Assembly (NCBI GenBank): GCA_002868985.1
Contig: PKTV01000352.1
Span: forward strand, 1 to 5,752
DNA: 5,752 nucleotides
From: Desulfobacteraceae bacterium
Lineage (GTDB): Bacteria > Desulfobacterota > Desulfobacteria > Desulfobacterales > UBA11574
Direction: 5' to 3'
Shown here: piece after piece, positions 1 to 5,752 of the stretch
Layout: each line of letters begins with the position of its first letter
Position numbering within the stretch: the first letter of the stretch is position 1
Position numbers and translations under genes: made by a program
Notes under the pieces: model-generated
What the model was told of the DNA's origin: nothing
Seen by the model: only the letters and a program-made list of their open reading frames with translations
The model's database searches: none

Positions 1-1
1 G

Positions 2-598
2 CGGTTTGTTGCCGTCACAGATCCCGGCCAAATCGAACCGGCAGCCGATGACCTGGGGTTTCCTTTGGCAGCCAAGGTCGTTTCGACCCGTATTGTCCAC
101 AAGTCGGATGTCGGTGGTGTGTGCACAGGCATCGGGAGCACCCGGGAACTGACAGCCGTATTTGAAACCTTCAGTCGCATGGACGGATTCGAGGCCATGC
201 TGATCGAAGAAATGGTTTCCGGCCTGGAATTGATCATTGGCGCTAAAATCGACGATCAATTCGGACCTGTGATCCTGTTGGGCGTGGGCGGCACCGGTGT
301 GGAAATTTACCAGGACGTCAGTTTGCGCATGGCACCGCTGGGACCCGAGGATGTTGACGCCATGATCAAGGGGCTTAAGGCCGCCCGACTGCTTTCCGGG
401 TACCGGGGCCGCCAGGCTGTCAATCGCGACGAGCTGATCCGGACCTTGGTCTGTTTTTCAAAATTCGTCATGGCCGCCGCCGACATGATCGAATCAATCG
501 ATCTCAACCCGGTCATGTGCTCTGCGAAAAAATGCGTTGTGGCCGACGCCCGTATTATGCTGCCGCCGGCCGACGTAGAGATTGGTGGACGTACATAA
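2..598 (+). CDS. NDP-forming acyl-CoA synthetase (acetate-CoA ligase type), C-terminal ATP-grasp part, 5' truncated
   Basis: Enzymes of this family interconvert acyl-CoA plus NDP and phosphate with the free acid, CoA and NTP in the cytoplasm. The reading frame is open to the left edge, so only about the last 198 codons are seen; the N-terminal CoA-binding domains, if fused, lie outside. The visible part is the ATP-grasp (beta-subunit) domain. It has HKSDVGGV (His codon at 98-100), a block where the family's phosphorylated histidine is expected, then GLELIIGAKID, FGPVILLGVGGTGVE with its glycine-rich turn, the LRMAPL block, the GYRGR block and a terminal SIDLNPV followed by VVADARI. Order and spacing are typical of the family and the end looks natural. 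The true substrate (acetate, another acid, or a protein acetyltransferase variant) cannot be told from this part. GC content is clearly higher than in the genes that follow, and a 265-base gap separates it from them, so it is probably a separate transcription unit. Confidence 0.88.
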   Translation, partial: RFVAVTDPGQIEPAADDLGFPLAAKVVSTRIVHKSDVGGVCTGIGSTRELTAVFETFSRMDGFEAMLIEEMVSGLELIIGAKIDDQFGPVILLGVGGTGVEIYQDVSLRMAPLGPEDVDAMIKGLKAARLLSGYRGRQAVNRDELIRTLVCFSKFVMAAADMIESIDLNPVMCSAKKCVVADARIMLPPADVEIGGRT

Positions 599-686
599 GT
601 TCATATGTTGATTGTGAGGGGATATCGAGACGTCCCATCCGTTCATATTTCACATATCTCCAATGTATCTTGCATCACACTGATCG

Positions 687-695
687 TGTTATAAT
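687..695 (+). promoter_or_regulatory. Extended -10 promoter candidate for the sucrose operon
   Basis: The sequence TGTTATAAT contains a perfect TATAAT hexamer (690-695) preceded by the TGn extension. It lies in the AT-rich gap upstream of the kinase gene. No good -35 hexamer sits at 16-18 bases, and the nearest TTG (670-672) is too close, but extended -10 promoters can work with a poor -35. Initiation would be expected near 702, giving an untranslated leader of about 160 bases. This is a motif match only. Confidence 0.5.
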
Positions 696-733
696 TGCTA
701 TAAATATTGCGGTCATAATTCCTTTATGTTACC

Positions 734-747
734 TAAATGCTAAATGC
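734..747 (+). repeat. Tandem heptamer TAAATGC x2
   Basis: Two head-to-tail copies of TAAATGC (734-740 and 741-747) lie downstream of the candidate promoter and upstream of the palindrome. They could be binding half-sites or a chance repeat in AT-rich DNA. No function is claimed. Confidence 0.3.
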
Positions 748-791
748 AGTGCTCTCTCAAATCAATTTAAAATATAGCCAAAAACAGAAAA

Positions 792-803
792 ACCCTATAG
801 GGT
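792..803. promoter_or_regulatory. Perfect 12-base palindrome, possible operator
   Basis: ACCCTATAGGGT is its own reverse complement. It lies about 60 bases before the kinase start and roughly 90 bases after the expected transcription start. It stands out as a GC-edged block in AT-rich surroundings, the form expected of a binding site for a dimeric repressor acting as a roadblock. With no loop to spare it would be a poor RNA hairpin. No regulator gene is in the window, so the protein that would bind it is unknown. Confidence 0.35.
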
Positions 804-853
804 GTCCAATTTAAAAAGGTTCATTAAGGAGATAGTATCGTTTTAAGATGAAT

Positions 854-859
854 AAGGTG
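854..859 (+). promoter_or_regulatory. Ribosome binding site of the sugar kinase gene
   Basis: AAGGTG lies 4 bases before the ATG at 864, closer than ideal. A stronger match, AAGGAG at 826-831, is 32 bases from that ATG, too far to serve it directly. An in-frame TGA at 849-851 rules out any start further upstream except within the next four codons (ATA, AGG, TGT, TTT), so the ATG at 864 is the only reasonable start. Confidence 0.45.
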
Positions 860-863
860 TTTT

Positions 864-1763
864 ATGATCTGTGTTGTTGGTGAAATTTTATTCGATGTGT
901 TTCCGTCCTACAAACGCTTGGGGGGCGCTCCCTTTAATTTTGCTTTTCACCTGAAAAATCTCGGCTTTCCCGTTCGATTTATCTCGAGAATCGGAAATGA
1001 TCCCGACGGCAAGAAAATCCTGAGTCTGTTGGAGAGGTATCGATTCGACCTGAATGATATTCAGTTGGATGATATTCACCCCACCGGAACGGTAAAGGTA
1101 AAACTTGACGAGTATGGTGTGCCACAATTCCGGATTACTTCCGATGTGGCTTACGATTATATCGAGTTTATACCGGAGAGTCACCGGGAATTAATCCGTC
1201 AAGCCGAGCTGGTTTATTTCGGTTCTTTGGTGCAGAGATCTCAACACGGTTTTGAGAATGTACAAAAAATCATTGCCGGTAAAGCGTCATCGGCGGTTGG
1301 TTTTTATGACATTAACCTGCGGCCGGATTGTTATAATGATCGATTGATTTTCGAATCGCTTTTACGGGCAAATGCAATAAAGTTAAACCAGGAGGAGTTT
1401 GAGGAACTGAAACGGCTCATGATGTTTGAAAAAAACAGCCGCAGTTTTGTTCAACATCTGCTGGATGCGTATGGACTGAACATCATATCATTGACCAAAG
1501 GTCATGAAGGAAGCGATCTATATACCAGAAACGGTAATTTCAGCATTGACGCGGCAAAACCGGAAGTGGTTGCCGATTCTGTTGGTGCCGGTGATGCATA
1601 TTCAGCAATGCTTGCCGCAGGTCTTATTAAAAATATGCCGCCGGAGATCATAATACAAAATGCCTCTGCCTTTGCATCATCGATCTGTGAGATAAAAGGG
1701 GCAATTCCCGGGACAGAAGCTTTTTACGAGCCATTTCAACCGATGTTCGCTGAAGGAGAGTAA
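864..1763 (+). CDS. PfkB-family carbohydrate kinase, probable fructokinase
   Basis: The likely reaction is fructose + ATP to fructose-6-phosphate + ADP in the cytoplasm. The 299-residue length is usual for ribokinase/PfkB-fold kinases. GEILFD at residues 6-11 begins the sugar-binding strand. RLGGAPFNFAFHL (18-30) is PfkB signature 1. NQEE at 175-178 is the NxxE motif tied to magnesium and phosphate binding. DSVGAGDAYSA at 238-248 is PfkB signature 2, with D244 as the expected catalytic base in the GAGD anion hole. No transmembrane segment or signal peptide is seen. It is first in an operon with sucrose synthase/phosphatase and phosphorylase genes, and its stop codon is one base from the next start. 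That context favours fructose, released by the phosphorylase, as substrate. The family also covers ribose, adenosine, tagatose-phosphate and 2-keto-3-deoxygluconate kinases, so substrate specificity is inferred from context rather than from residues. Confidence 0.88.
   Translation: MICVVGEILFDVFPSYKRLGGAPFNFAFHLKNLGFPVRFISRIGNDPDGKKILSLLERYRFDLNDIQLDDIHPTGTVKVKLDEYGVPQFRITSDVAYDYIEFIPESHRELIRQAELVYFGSLVQRSQHGFENVQKIIAGKASSAVGFYDINLRPDCYNDRLIFESLLRANAIKLNQEEFEELKRLMMFEKNSRSFVQHLLDAYGLNIISLTKGHEGSDLYTRNGNFSIDAAKPEVVADSVGAGDAYSAMLAAGLIKNMPPEIIIQNASAFASSICEIKGAIPGTEAFYEPFQPMFAEGE
1753..1758 (+). promoter_or_regulatory. Ribosome binding site fixing a GTG start
   Basis: AAGGAG inside the last codons of the kinase gene lies 6 bases before the GTG at 1765. 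This strong match supports GTG as the start of the synthase gene. It also means that ribosomes finishing the kinase at 1761-1763 are placed to re-initiate. Confidence 0.75.
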
Positions 1764-1764
1764 A

Positions 1765-3951
1765 GTGACGACTCAAAGCCTATATGTTCAATTGTTCAGC
1801 ATTCACGGTCTGCTGAGGTCCGAAAGTTTGGAGCTTGGCCGTGATGCTGACACCGGTGGACAGATAAACTATGTCATTGAACTCGGCCGCCACTTAAGCC
1901 GGGCCAAAGCGGTTAAAAGGGTCGATCTTTTCACTCGGCTGATTGTGGACAAAAAGGTTTCTGAAGACTACGCTCGACCCATTGAAAAAGTAAACAAGAA
2001 ATTCCGGATCGTTCGAATTCAGTGCGGCGGCCGCAAGTACTTCCGCAAGGAGCTTTTATGGCCTCACCTGGACGAATATATCGACAAGACCATTAAATTC
2101 ATCAAACGTGAAAATGCCATTCCGGATATTGTACACGGTCATTATTCGGATGCCGGGTATGTGGCCATGCAGATGTCACGCATTTTCGGAATACCTTTTG
2201 TGTTTACCGGTCATTCCCTGGGCAGGGCCAAAAAACAAAAGCTCCTGAACGATGGTGCGAAGGAAACGGAGATCAACAAAAAATACAAGATTGACCACCG
2301 AATTGCCATTGAAGAAGAACTGCTGAAAAATGCGGACCTGATTGTCGCAAGCACGACTCAGGAAGTTAATGACCAGTATGGCATGTATCAACACGGTGAT
2401 CTGCCTGATTTTCAGGTTATACCGCCGGGGCTTAATCTCGACAAATTTTACCCCTATTATCACGACATTCTACCTGAAAGTGAAAAGTCCGAAGCGGAGA
2501 TGTATGCTCAGGCCTCTATTTTACAGGAGTTGAACCGTTTTTTTATCCAACCCGACAAACCGCTGATCCTGGCTTTATCTCGACCGGACGAACGTAAAAA
2601 CATTTCCGGGCTTGTTAAAGCTTACGGCGAAGACCGAGAACTTCAATCCATAGCCAATCTGGCAGTTTTTGCGGGGCTTCGCAAAGATATAGAGACAATG
2701 GAAGAAAACGAGAGAGATGTGCTGACCCGTATGCTGCTGCTCATGGACAAATATGATCTATACGGTAAGATGGCGATTCCCAAAAAACACGACTTCGAAT
2801 ATGAAGTTCCGGAACTGTATCGTGTGGCCGCAAGTAAGAGGGGTGTGTTTGTCAATCCGGCATGGACGGAGCCTTTTGGCCTGACCCTGTTGGAGGCATC
2901 CGCCACGGGTCTTCCTGTCGTTAGCACACAGGACGGCGGACCCCAGGACATTATTGCCAACTGCCAAAACGGCATCCTGGTAGATCCGAGCGATACACGA
3001 AAAATTGCTGCCAGTATCAGACAAATTCTTACCGATGACGAAAAGTGGGATCGATATTCGAAAAACGGTATCATGAAGGTTCGAGATTACTACACTTGGG
3101 AACGACATGCTCAAAGATATATCGAAGAAGTAAAACAGCTCGCAGCGGCACAAAAAACCTCGGACATGCAGGCCACCGTTCCCTCGGATTCGATCGGAAA
3201 ACGATTGGTCAAGCTCAACTATTTTTTAATTACCGACATTGATTTCACGTTAATCGGCGGAAACAATGACCATCTTCAAAATCTGATCGAATTGCTCAAA
3301 GAACATCGAATGTCTATCGGCTTCGGCGTTGCCACCGGCCGCGATGTAACATCCGCCGTTAAATTTTTGAATGAACACGGCGTGCATCATCCCGACGTGA
3401 TCATTTCATCGGTGGGTACGGAGATCTATTATGGCAAGACATTGCAGTATGGGCAGGGATGGGAGACTCACATATCGAACCAATGGGACCGGGAAAAGAT
3501 CGTCACGCTTCTCGAACCTTTCGGTTTTTTGAGATACCAGGAGGAATCGAACCAGAGTCGATTCAAAATAAGCTATTATATGGCCCCCGGTAAAGATCGG
3601 ATGGCCAAAATCCACGATCTGTTGTCCAAAAACAAATGCCGTTACTGCCTCATCTATTCCGGCCAGAAGTATCTGGATATCCTTCCATTCCGGGCTTCCA
3701 AAGGGAAGGCTATCCGGTATTTGAGTTACAAGTGGGAAATCCCGCTGAAAAACTTACTGGTTTGCGGGGATTCCGGCAACGATGAAGAAATGCTTCGTGG
3801 AGAGCCTCTGGCTGTCGTGGTCGGTAACTACAGAAAAGAGCTTGAAAAATTAAAAGGCGCCAGAAATGTTTATTTTGCCGAAAGAGAATACGCCGGCGGA
3901 ATCCTCGAAGGGATTGAAAAATATGGGTTTATCGAAAAGGCAAGGGGTTGA
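1765..3951 (+). CDS. Bidomain sucrose-phosphate synthase / sucrose-phosphate phosphatase
   Basis: The expected reactions are NDP-glucose + fructose-6-phosphate to sucrose-6F-phosphate, then hydrolysis to sucrose, both cytoplasmic. The 728 residues fit bacterial bidomain forms. Residues 1 to about 465 are a GT4 GT-B glycosyltransferase: HGLLRSESLELGRDADTGGQ at 14-33, HGHYSDAG, GHSLGR at 149-154, SRPDERKN at 272-279, and the donor-site EPFGLTLLE with glutamates E369 and E377. After a linker rich in Ala, Gln and Ser, residues from about 485 on are a HAD phosphatase of the SPP type. It has DIDFT with D491 (nucleophile) and D493, ATGRD (523-527), YLDILP and SKGKA with K646, and GDSGND (668-673). 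All catalytic residues of the phosphatase are present, so I infer a bifunctional enzyme, unlike bidomain proteins whose phosphatase half has decayed. Start is GTG with a strong binding site; the gene follows the kinase by one base and runs into the phosphorylase gene. Whether the donor is UDP- or ADP-glucose cannot be read from the sequence. Confidence 0.93.
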   Translation: MTTQSLYVQLFSIHGLLRSESLELGRDADTGGQINYVIELGRHLSRAKAVKRVDLFTRLIVDKKVSEDYARPIEKVNKKFRIVRIQCGGRKYFRKELLWPHLDEYIDKTIKFIKRENAIPDIVHGHYSDAGYVAMQMSRIFGIPFVFTGHSLGRAKKQKLLNDGAKETEINKKYKIDHRIAIEEELLKNADLIVASTTQEVNDQYGMYQHGDLPDFQVIPPGLNLDKFYPYYHDILPESEKSEAEMYAQASILQELNRFFIQPDKPLILALSRPDERKNISGLVKAYGEDRELQSIANLAVFAGLRKDIETMEENERDVLTRMLLLMDKYDLYGKMAIPKKHDFEYEVPELYRVAASKRGVFVNPAWTEPFGLTLLEASATGLPVVSTQDGGPQDIIANCQNGILVDPSDTRKIAASIRQILTDDEKWDRYSKNGIMKVRDYYTWERHAQRYIEEVKQLAAAQKTSDMQATVPSDSIGKRLVKLNYFLITDIDFTLIGGNNDHLQNLIELLKEHRMSIGFGVATGRDVTSAVKFLNEHGVHHPDVIISSVGTEIYYGKTLQYGQGWETHISNQWDREKIVTLLEPFGFLRYQEESNQSRFKISYYMAPGKDRMAKIHDLLSKNKCRYCLIYSGQKYLDILPFRASKGKAIRYLSYKWEIPLKNLLVCGDSGNDEEMLRGEPLAVVVGNYRKELEKLKGARNVYFAEREYAGGILEGIEKYGFIEKARG
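3942..3947 (+). promoter_or_regulatory. Ribosome binding site of the phosphorylase gene
   Basis: AAGGGG at the end of the synthase gene lies 9 bases before the ATG at 3957. A TTG at 3948, in the same frame, has AAAAGG (3935-3940) 7 bases before it and would overlap the synthase stop by 4 bases. The ATG is preferred because the stretch from it to LITYPDSLGKN has the same length as in the GtfA sucrose phosphorylases as I remember them. Confidence 0.5.
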
Positions 3952-3956
3952 GCACA

Positions 3957-5405
3957 ATGACCATTCAAAACAAGGTTCAATTGATAACGTATCCGGACAG
4001 TTTGGGCAAGAATCTAATGGAGCTTCACTATGTGCTTCGTAAATATCTGACCGATGCCATCGGCGGTGTTCACATTTTACCCTTCTACCCGTCATCGTCC
4101 GACAGGGGTTTCGCACCATTGACCTATGATGATGTAGACCCGAATTTCGGAACATGGGATGACGTGAACAAAATCGGAGAAGATTTTGATTTAATGATCG
4201 ATTTCATGGTCAACCACATTTCCAGACAATCTCTTTTTTTTCAAGACTATTTGGAAAACGGCGAAACTTCGGAATACTCGGATATGTTTTTGAGTTTCAA
4301 CAGACTCGCGCCGGACGGCGAAATCAGTGATGAGGATCTGGCCAAAGTCTATACACGAAAACCCCGTCCACCTTACTTGGTTATCGAACGTGCCGACGGG
4401 TCCAGAGAGAAAATATGGTGCACATTCGATTACGAACAGATTGATCTGGATCTGCAATCTCCCAAGACCAGGGAAATTTTTCGAAATTTTTTGATACGTC
4501 TGGCACGCAGCAATGCTAAAGTCATACGGATCGATGCTTTCGCATATACCACGATCAAAATCGGAACCAATTGCTTCTTTTTAGAACCGGAGGTTTGGGA
4601 ACTTTTGGGGTGGTTGAACGATTTCGTTTCCGCATTCAATAAAGACATTCTGCCTGAAGTTCACGAACACTATTCCTATCAGCTTAAACTCGCCGAAAGA
4701 GGGTATTGGGTATATGACTTTTGTCTTCCTATGCTGGTATTGCACACGCTGTACCACCACAGTAATCAAAGGTTGGTCAACTGGCTTAACATCTGCCCCC
4801 GAAAACAGTTCACCACTTTAGACACCCATGACGGAATCGGCGCGGTAGACGTTGCTGATCTGCTCAGTCAGGACGAAATCGATCGCACACTAGAAGGCTT
4901 GTATGAAAAAGGATCCAATCTAAAAAGGATTTACTCCGGACCCGATTATCAAAATCTGGATATTTATCAGGTGAACTGTACCTATTATTCGGCCCTGGAG
5001 TGCAATGACGATTCATATATCGCAGCACGAACCATACAGTTTTTCACTCCGGGTATACCGCAAGTGTATTACGTCGGTCTTCTGGCAGGTGAAAACGATA
5101 TCGAACTCTTGGAAAAAACACAGCTGGGGCGAAATATCAATCGACACAATTATACTCTGGAAGAAATTCATGAAGCTTTTAAAAAGCCGGTTGTCCGGCG
5201 TTTGCTTCGTCTCATGAAATTTCGAAATTCGTATCCGGCTTTCGACGGTGAATTTCGTATCGAAGACTCTCCCGAAAATAAAGTGGTGATGTCCTGGGCA
5301 CAGAACAATTATCAAACAACCGCCGCAATTGATCTAAATGATTACCGTGTAACGATTACTTATTTTGACCCGGAATCCGACACTTCAAAGCAATTTGAGG
5401 TTTAG
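3957..5405 (+). CDS. gtfA: Sucrose phosphorylase, GH13 subfamily 18 (GtfA type); sucrose-6F-phosphate phosphorylase not excluded
   Basis: The expected reaction is sucrose + phosphate to alpha-glucose-1-phosphate + fructose, by a retaining double displacement in the cytoplasm. The 482 residues match streptococcal GtfA in length, and blocks such as LITYPDSLGKNL, GGVHILPFYPSSSDRGFAP, MVNHISRQS and NLDIYQVNCTYYSAL follow that protein closely as I recall it. Catalytic residues are all in place: nucleophile D193 in RIDAFAY, acid/base E234 in LPEVHEHY, and transition-state aspartate D292 in DTHDGIG. PGIPQVYYVG and GRNINRH are further family blocks. No signal peptide is seen. It follows the synthase/phosphatase gene by 5 bases (or overlaps it by 4 if the TTG at 3948 is used), so the two are coupled. 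Sucrose-6F-phosphate and glucosylglycerate phosphorylases share this fold and subfamily. The close resemblance to GtfA favours sucrose or its 6F-phosphate, and the choice between these two is open. Confidence 0.9.
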   Translation: MTIQNKVQLITYPDSLGKNLMELHYVLRKYLTDAIGGVHILPFYPSSSDRGFAPLTYDDVDPNFGTWDDVNKIGEDFDLMIDFMVNHISRQSLFFQDYLENGETSEYSDMFLSFNRLAPDGEISDEDLAKVYTRKPRPPYLVIERADGSREKIWCTFDYEQIDLDLQSPKTREIFRNFLIRLARSNAKVIRIDAFAYTTIKIGTNCFFLEPEVWELLGWLNDFVSAFNKDILPEVHEHYSYQLKLAERGYWVYDFCLPMLVLHTLYHHSNQRLVNWLNICPRKQFTTLDTHDGIGAVDVADLLSQDEIDRTLEGLYEKGSNLKRIYSGPDYQNLDIYQVNCTYYSALECNDDSYIAARTIQFFTPGIPQVYYVGLLAGENDIELLEKTQLGRNINRHNYTLEEIHEAFKKPVVRRLLRLMKFRNSYPAFDGEFRIEDSPENKVVMSWAQNNYQTTAAIDLNDYRVTITYFDPESDTSKQFEV

Positions 5406-5665
5406 CCGTATCCCTTCAAAAGAGTAAAAAAAACAAAAGCACAAAAAGAGTCGAAAGAGTGGTGCAAAGACAATACCGATTTAGTATATTGACTTAAATA
5501 TAGGGATATGCGGGACGTTTGCAAATGTATAAATAACTTTCTGGAACCTCTTTAACAGGGCGCCTGGGGACGCTCTTGACGAACTTGCCTTGCCTGTGAG
5601 AATCAGGGGCGACGGTTTTCAATATAGTTTTACATGGAGCCATCTCAAAATAAAGATTTTGGTTC

Positions 5666-5743
5666 AAGATCCCCCGCTAAAACCCAGCGGGATAAAAAGG
5701 CGGGGCCGAGTTTTAACCCGCCCCGTTAAAATATCGGGATCTT
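5666..5743. repeat. Nested inverted repeats forming a three-stem (cloverleaf-like) element
   Basis: An outer 8-base perfect stem pairs AAGATCCC (5666-5673) with GGGATCTT (5736-5743). Inside it lies a first hairpin, CCCGCT (5673-5678) with AGCGGG (5686-5691), sharing one base with the outer arm. A second is GGCGGG (5699-5704) with CCCGCC (5717-5722). An alternative to the second hairpin pairs TTTTAAC (5711-5717) with GTTAAAA (5725-5731). The combination is more than a simple terminator and resembles small palindromic intergenic repeats, but copy number cannot be judged from one window. Confidence 0.5.
5694..5722 (-). terminator. Intrinsic terminator for leftward transcription
   Basis: Read on the - strand, GGCGGG, a 12-base loop, and CCCGCC (5722 down to 5699) are followed at once by TTTTT (5698-5694). 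A register-shifted stem, CGGGGC with GCCCCG (5725-5720 with 5706-5701), gives the same termination point. Read on the + strand there is no T run after the stem. It therefore implies a gene to the right of the window transcribed toward the sucrose operon. Confidence 0.6.
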
Positions 5744-5752
5744 CGACACGCA

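Larger units (their letters stand above)
5406..5752. other. Non-coding region downstream of the sucrose operon
   Basis: I find no convincing gene in these 347 bases. The first 55 are adenine-rich and carry three copies of AAAGAGT (5419-5425, 5445-5451, 5454-5460). The middle, about 5470-5640, has only very short open frames, such as a 15-codon one at 5508-5555 without a convincing ribosome binding site. No hairpin followed by a T run on the + strand was found after the phosphorylase stop, so the end of the operon transcript is not explained by a classical intrinsic terminator. The right end, 5666-5743, is a strong inverted-repeat structure described separately. Confidence 0.6.

Noticed and set aside
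2643..3153. Two overlapping - strand open frames of 131 and 143 codons within the synthase gene.
   Set aside because: They lie opposite the conserved glycosyltransferase core and have no plausible protein features; they are shadows of the coding strand.
5485..5517. TTGACT at 5489-5494 and TATATT at 5485-5490 as promoter parts for a downstream + strand gene.
   Set aside because: No -10 hexamer lies 16-18 bases after TTGACT, and no -35 precedes TATATT at a proper distance; no gene follows on this strand within the window.
5508..5555. A 15-codon open frame beginning ATG CGG GAC.
   Set aside because: It is very short, its ribosome binding site is weak and too close, and it has no recognisable product; most likely chance.
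5554..5605. Possible remnant of a transposase C-terminus on the - strand, stop at the TAA read from about 5554.
   Set aside because: The frame holds only about 17 codons before an upstream in-frame stop and shows no recognisable domain.
5558..5615. A bulged stem between CGCCTG and CAGGGGCG as a + strand terminator.
   Set aside because: Pairing is short and interrupted, the loop is over 30 bases, and no adequate T run follows directly.
5710..5731. TTTTAAC and GTTAAAA as integron attC core sites.
   Set aside because: The cores are 7 bases apart and in the middle of the structure; in an attC site they would be at its outer ends, tens of bases apart, and the bases do not fully match the core consensus.

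Overview
The window carries the end of one metabolic gene and then a complete, tightly packed three-gene sucrose operon, all on the + strand. The organism is most likely a Gram-negative bacterium of the Deltaproteobacteria (Desulfobacterota) type. That placement is an inference from the NDP-forming acyl-CoA synthetase, the style of the fused sucrose-phosphate synthase and the mixed base composition. No marker gene is present to prove it.

Layout: bases 2-598 are the C-terminal part of an NDP-forming acyl-CoA synthetase (ATP-grasp domain), GC-rich and cut by the left edge. Bases 599-863 are an AT-rich gap holding a good extended -10 promoter (687-695), a tandem heptamer, a perfect 12-base palindrome (792-803) and the leader of the operon. 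Then come a PfkB-family sugar kinase, probably a fructokinase (864-1763), a 728-residue sucrose-phosphate synthase fused to a sucrose-phosphate phosphatase (1765-3951), and a GH13_18 sucrose phosphorylase of the GtfA type (3957-5405). The genes are separated by 1 and 5 bases, so they are almost certainly co-transcribed and translationally coupled. Bases 5406-5752 have no convincing gene. Their right end folds into a three-stem structure that includes a good intrinsic terminator for leftward transcription, which suggests a convergent gene just beyond the window.

How the genes fit together: the fusion enzyme should make sucrose from NDP-glucose and fructose-6-phosphate through sucrose-6F-phosphate. 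The phosphorylase should split sucrose with phosphate into glucose-1-phosphate and fructose. The kinase should return fructose to fructose-6-phosphate. The operon therefore encodes a closed cycle of sucrose synthesis and recovery, with no transporter or regulator in view, as expected for an internally made compatible solute or reserve. It resembles the sucrose operons known from methanotrophs, with a phosphorylase where those carry amylosucrase and with synthase and phosphatase fused. I see no wholly unknown system. The most notable points are this closed cycle, the intact phosphatase active site in the fusion, the open question whether the phosphorylase prefers sucrose or sucrose-6F-phosphate, and the structured 3' end.
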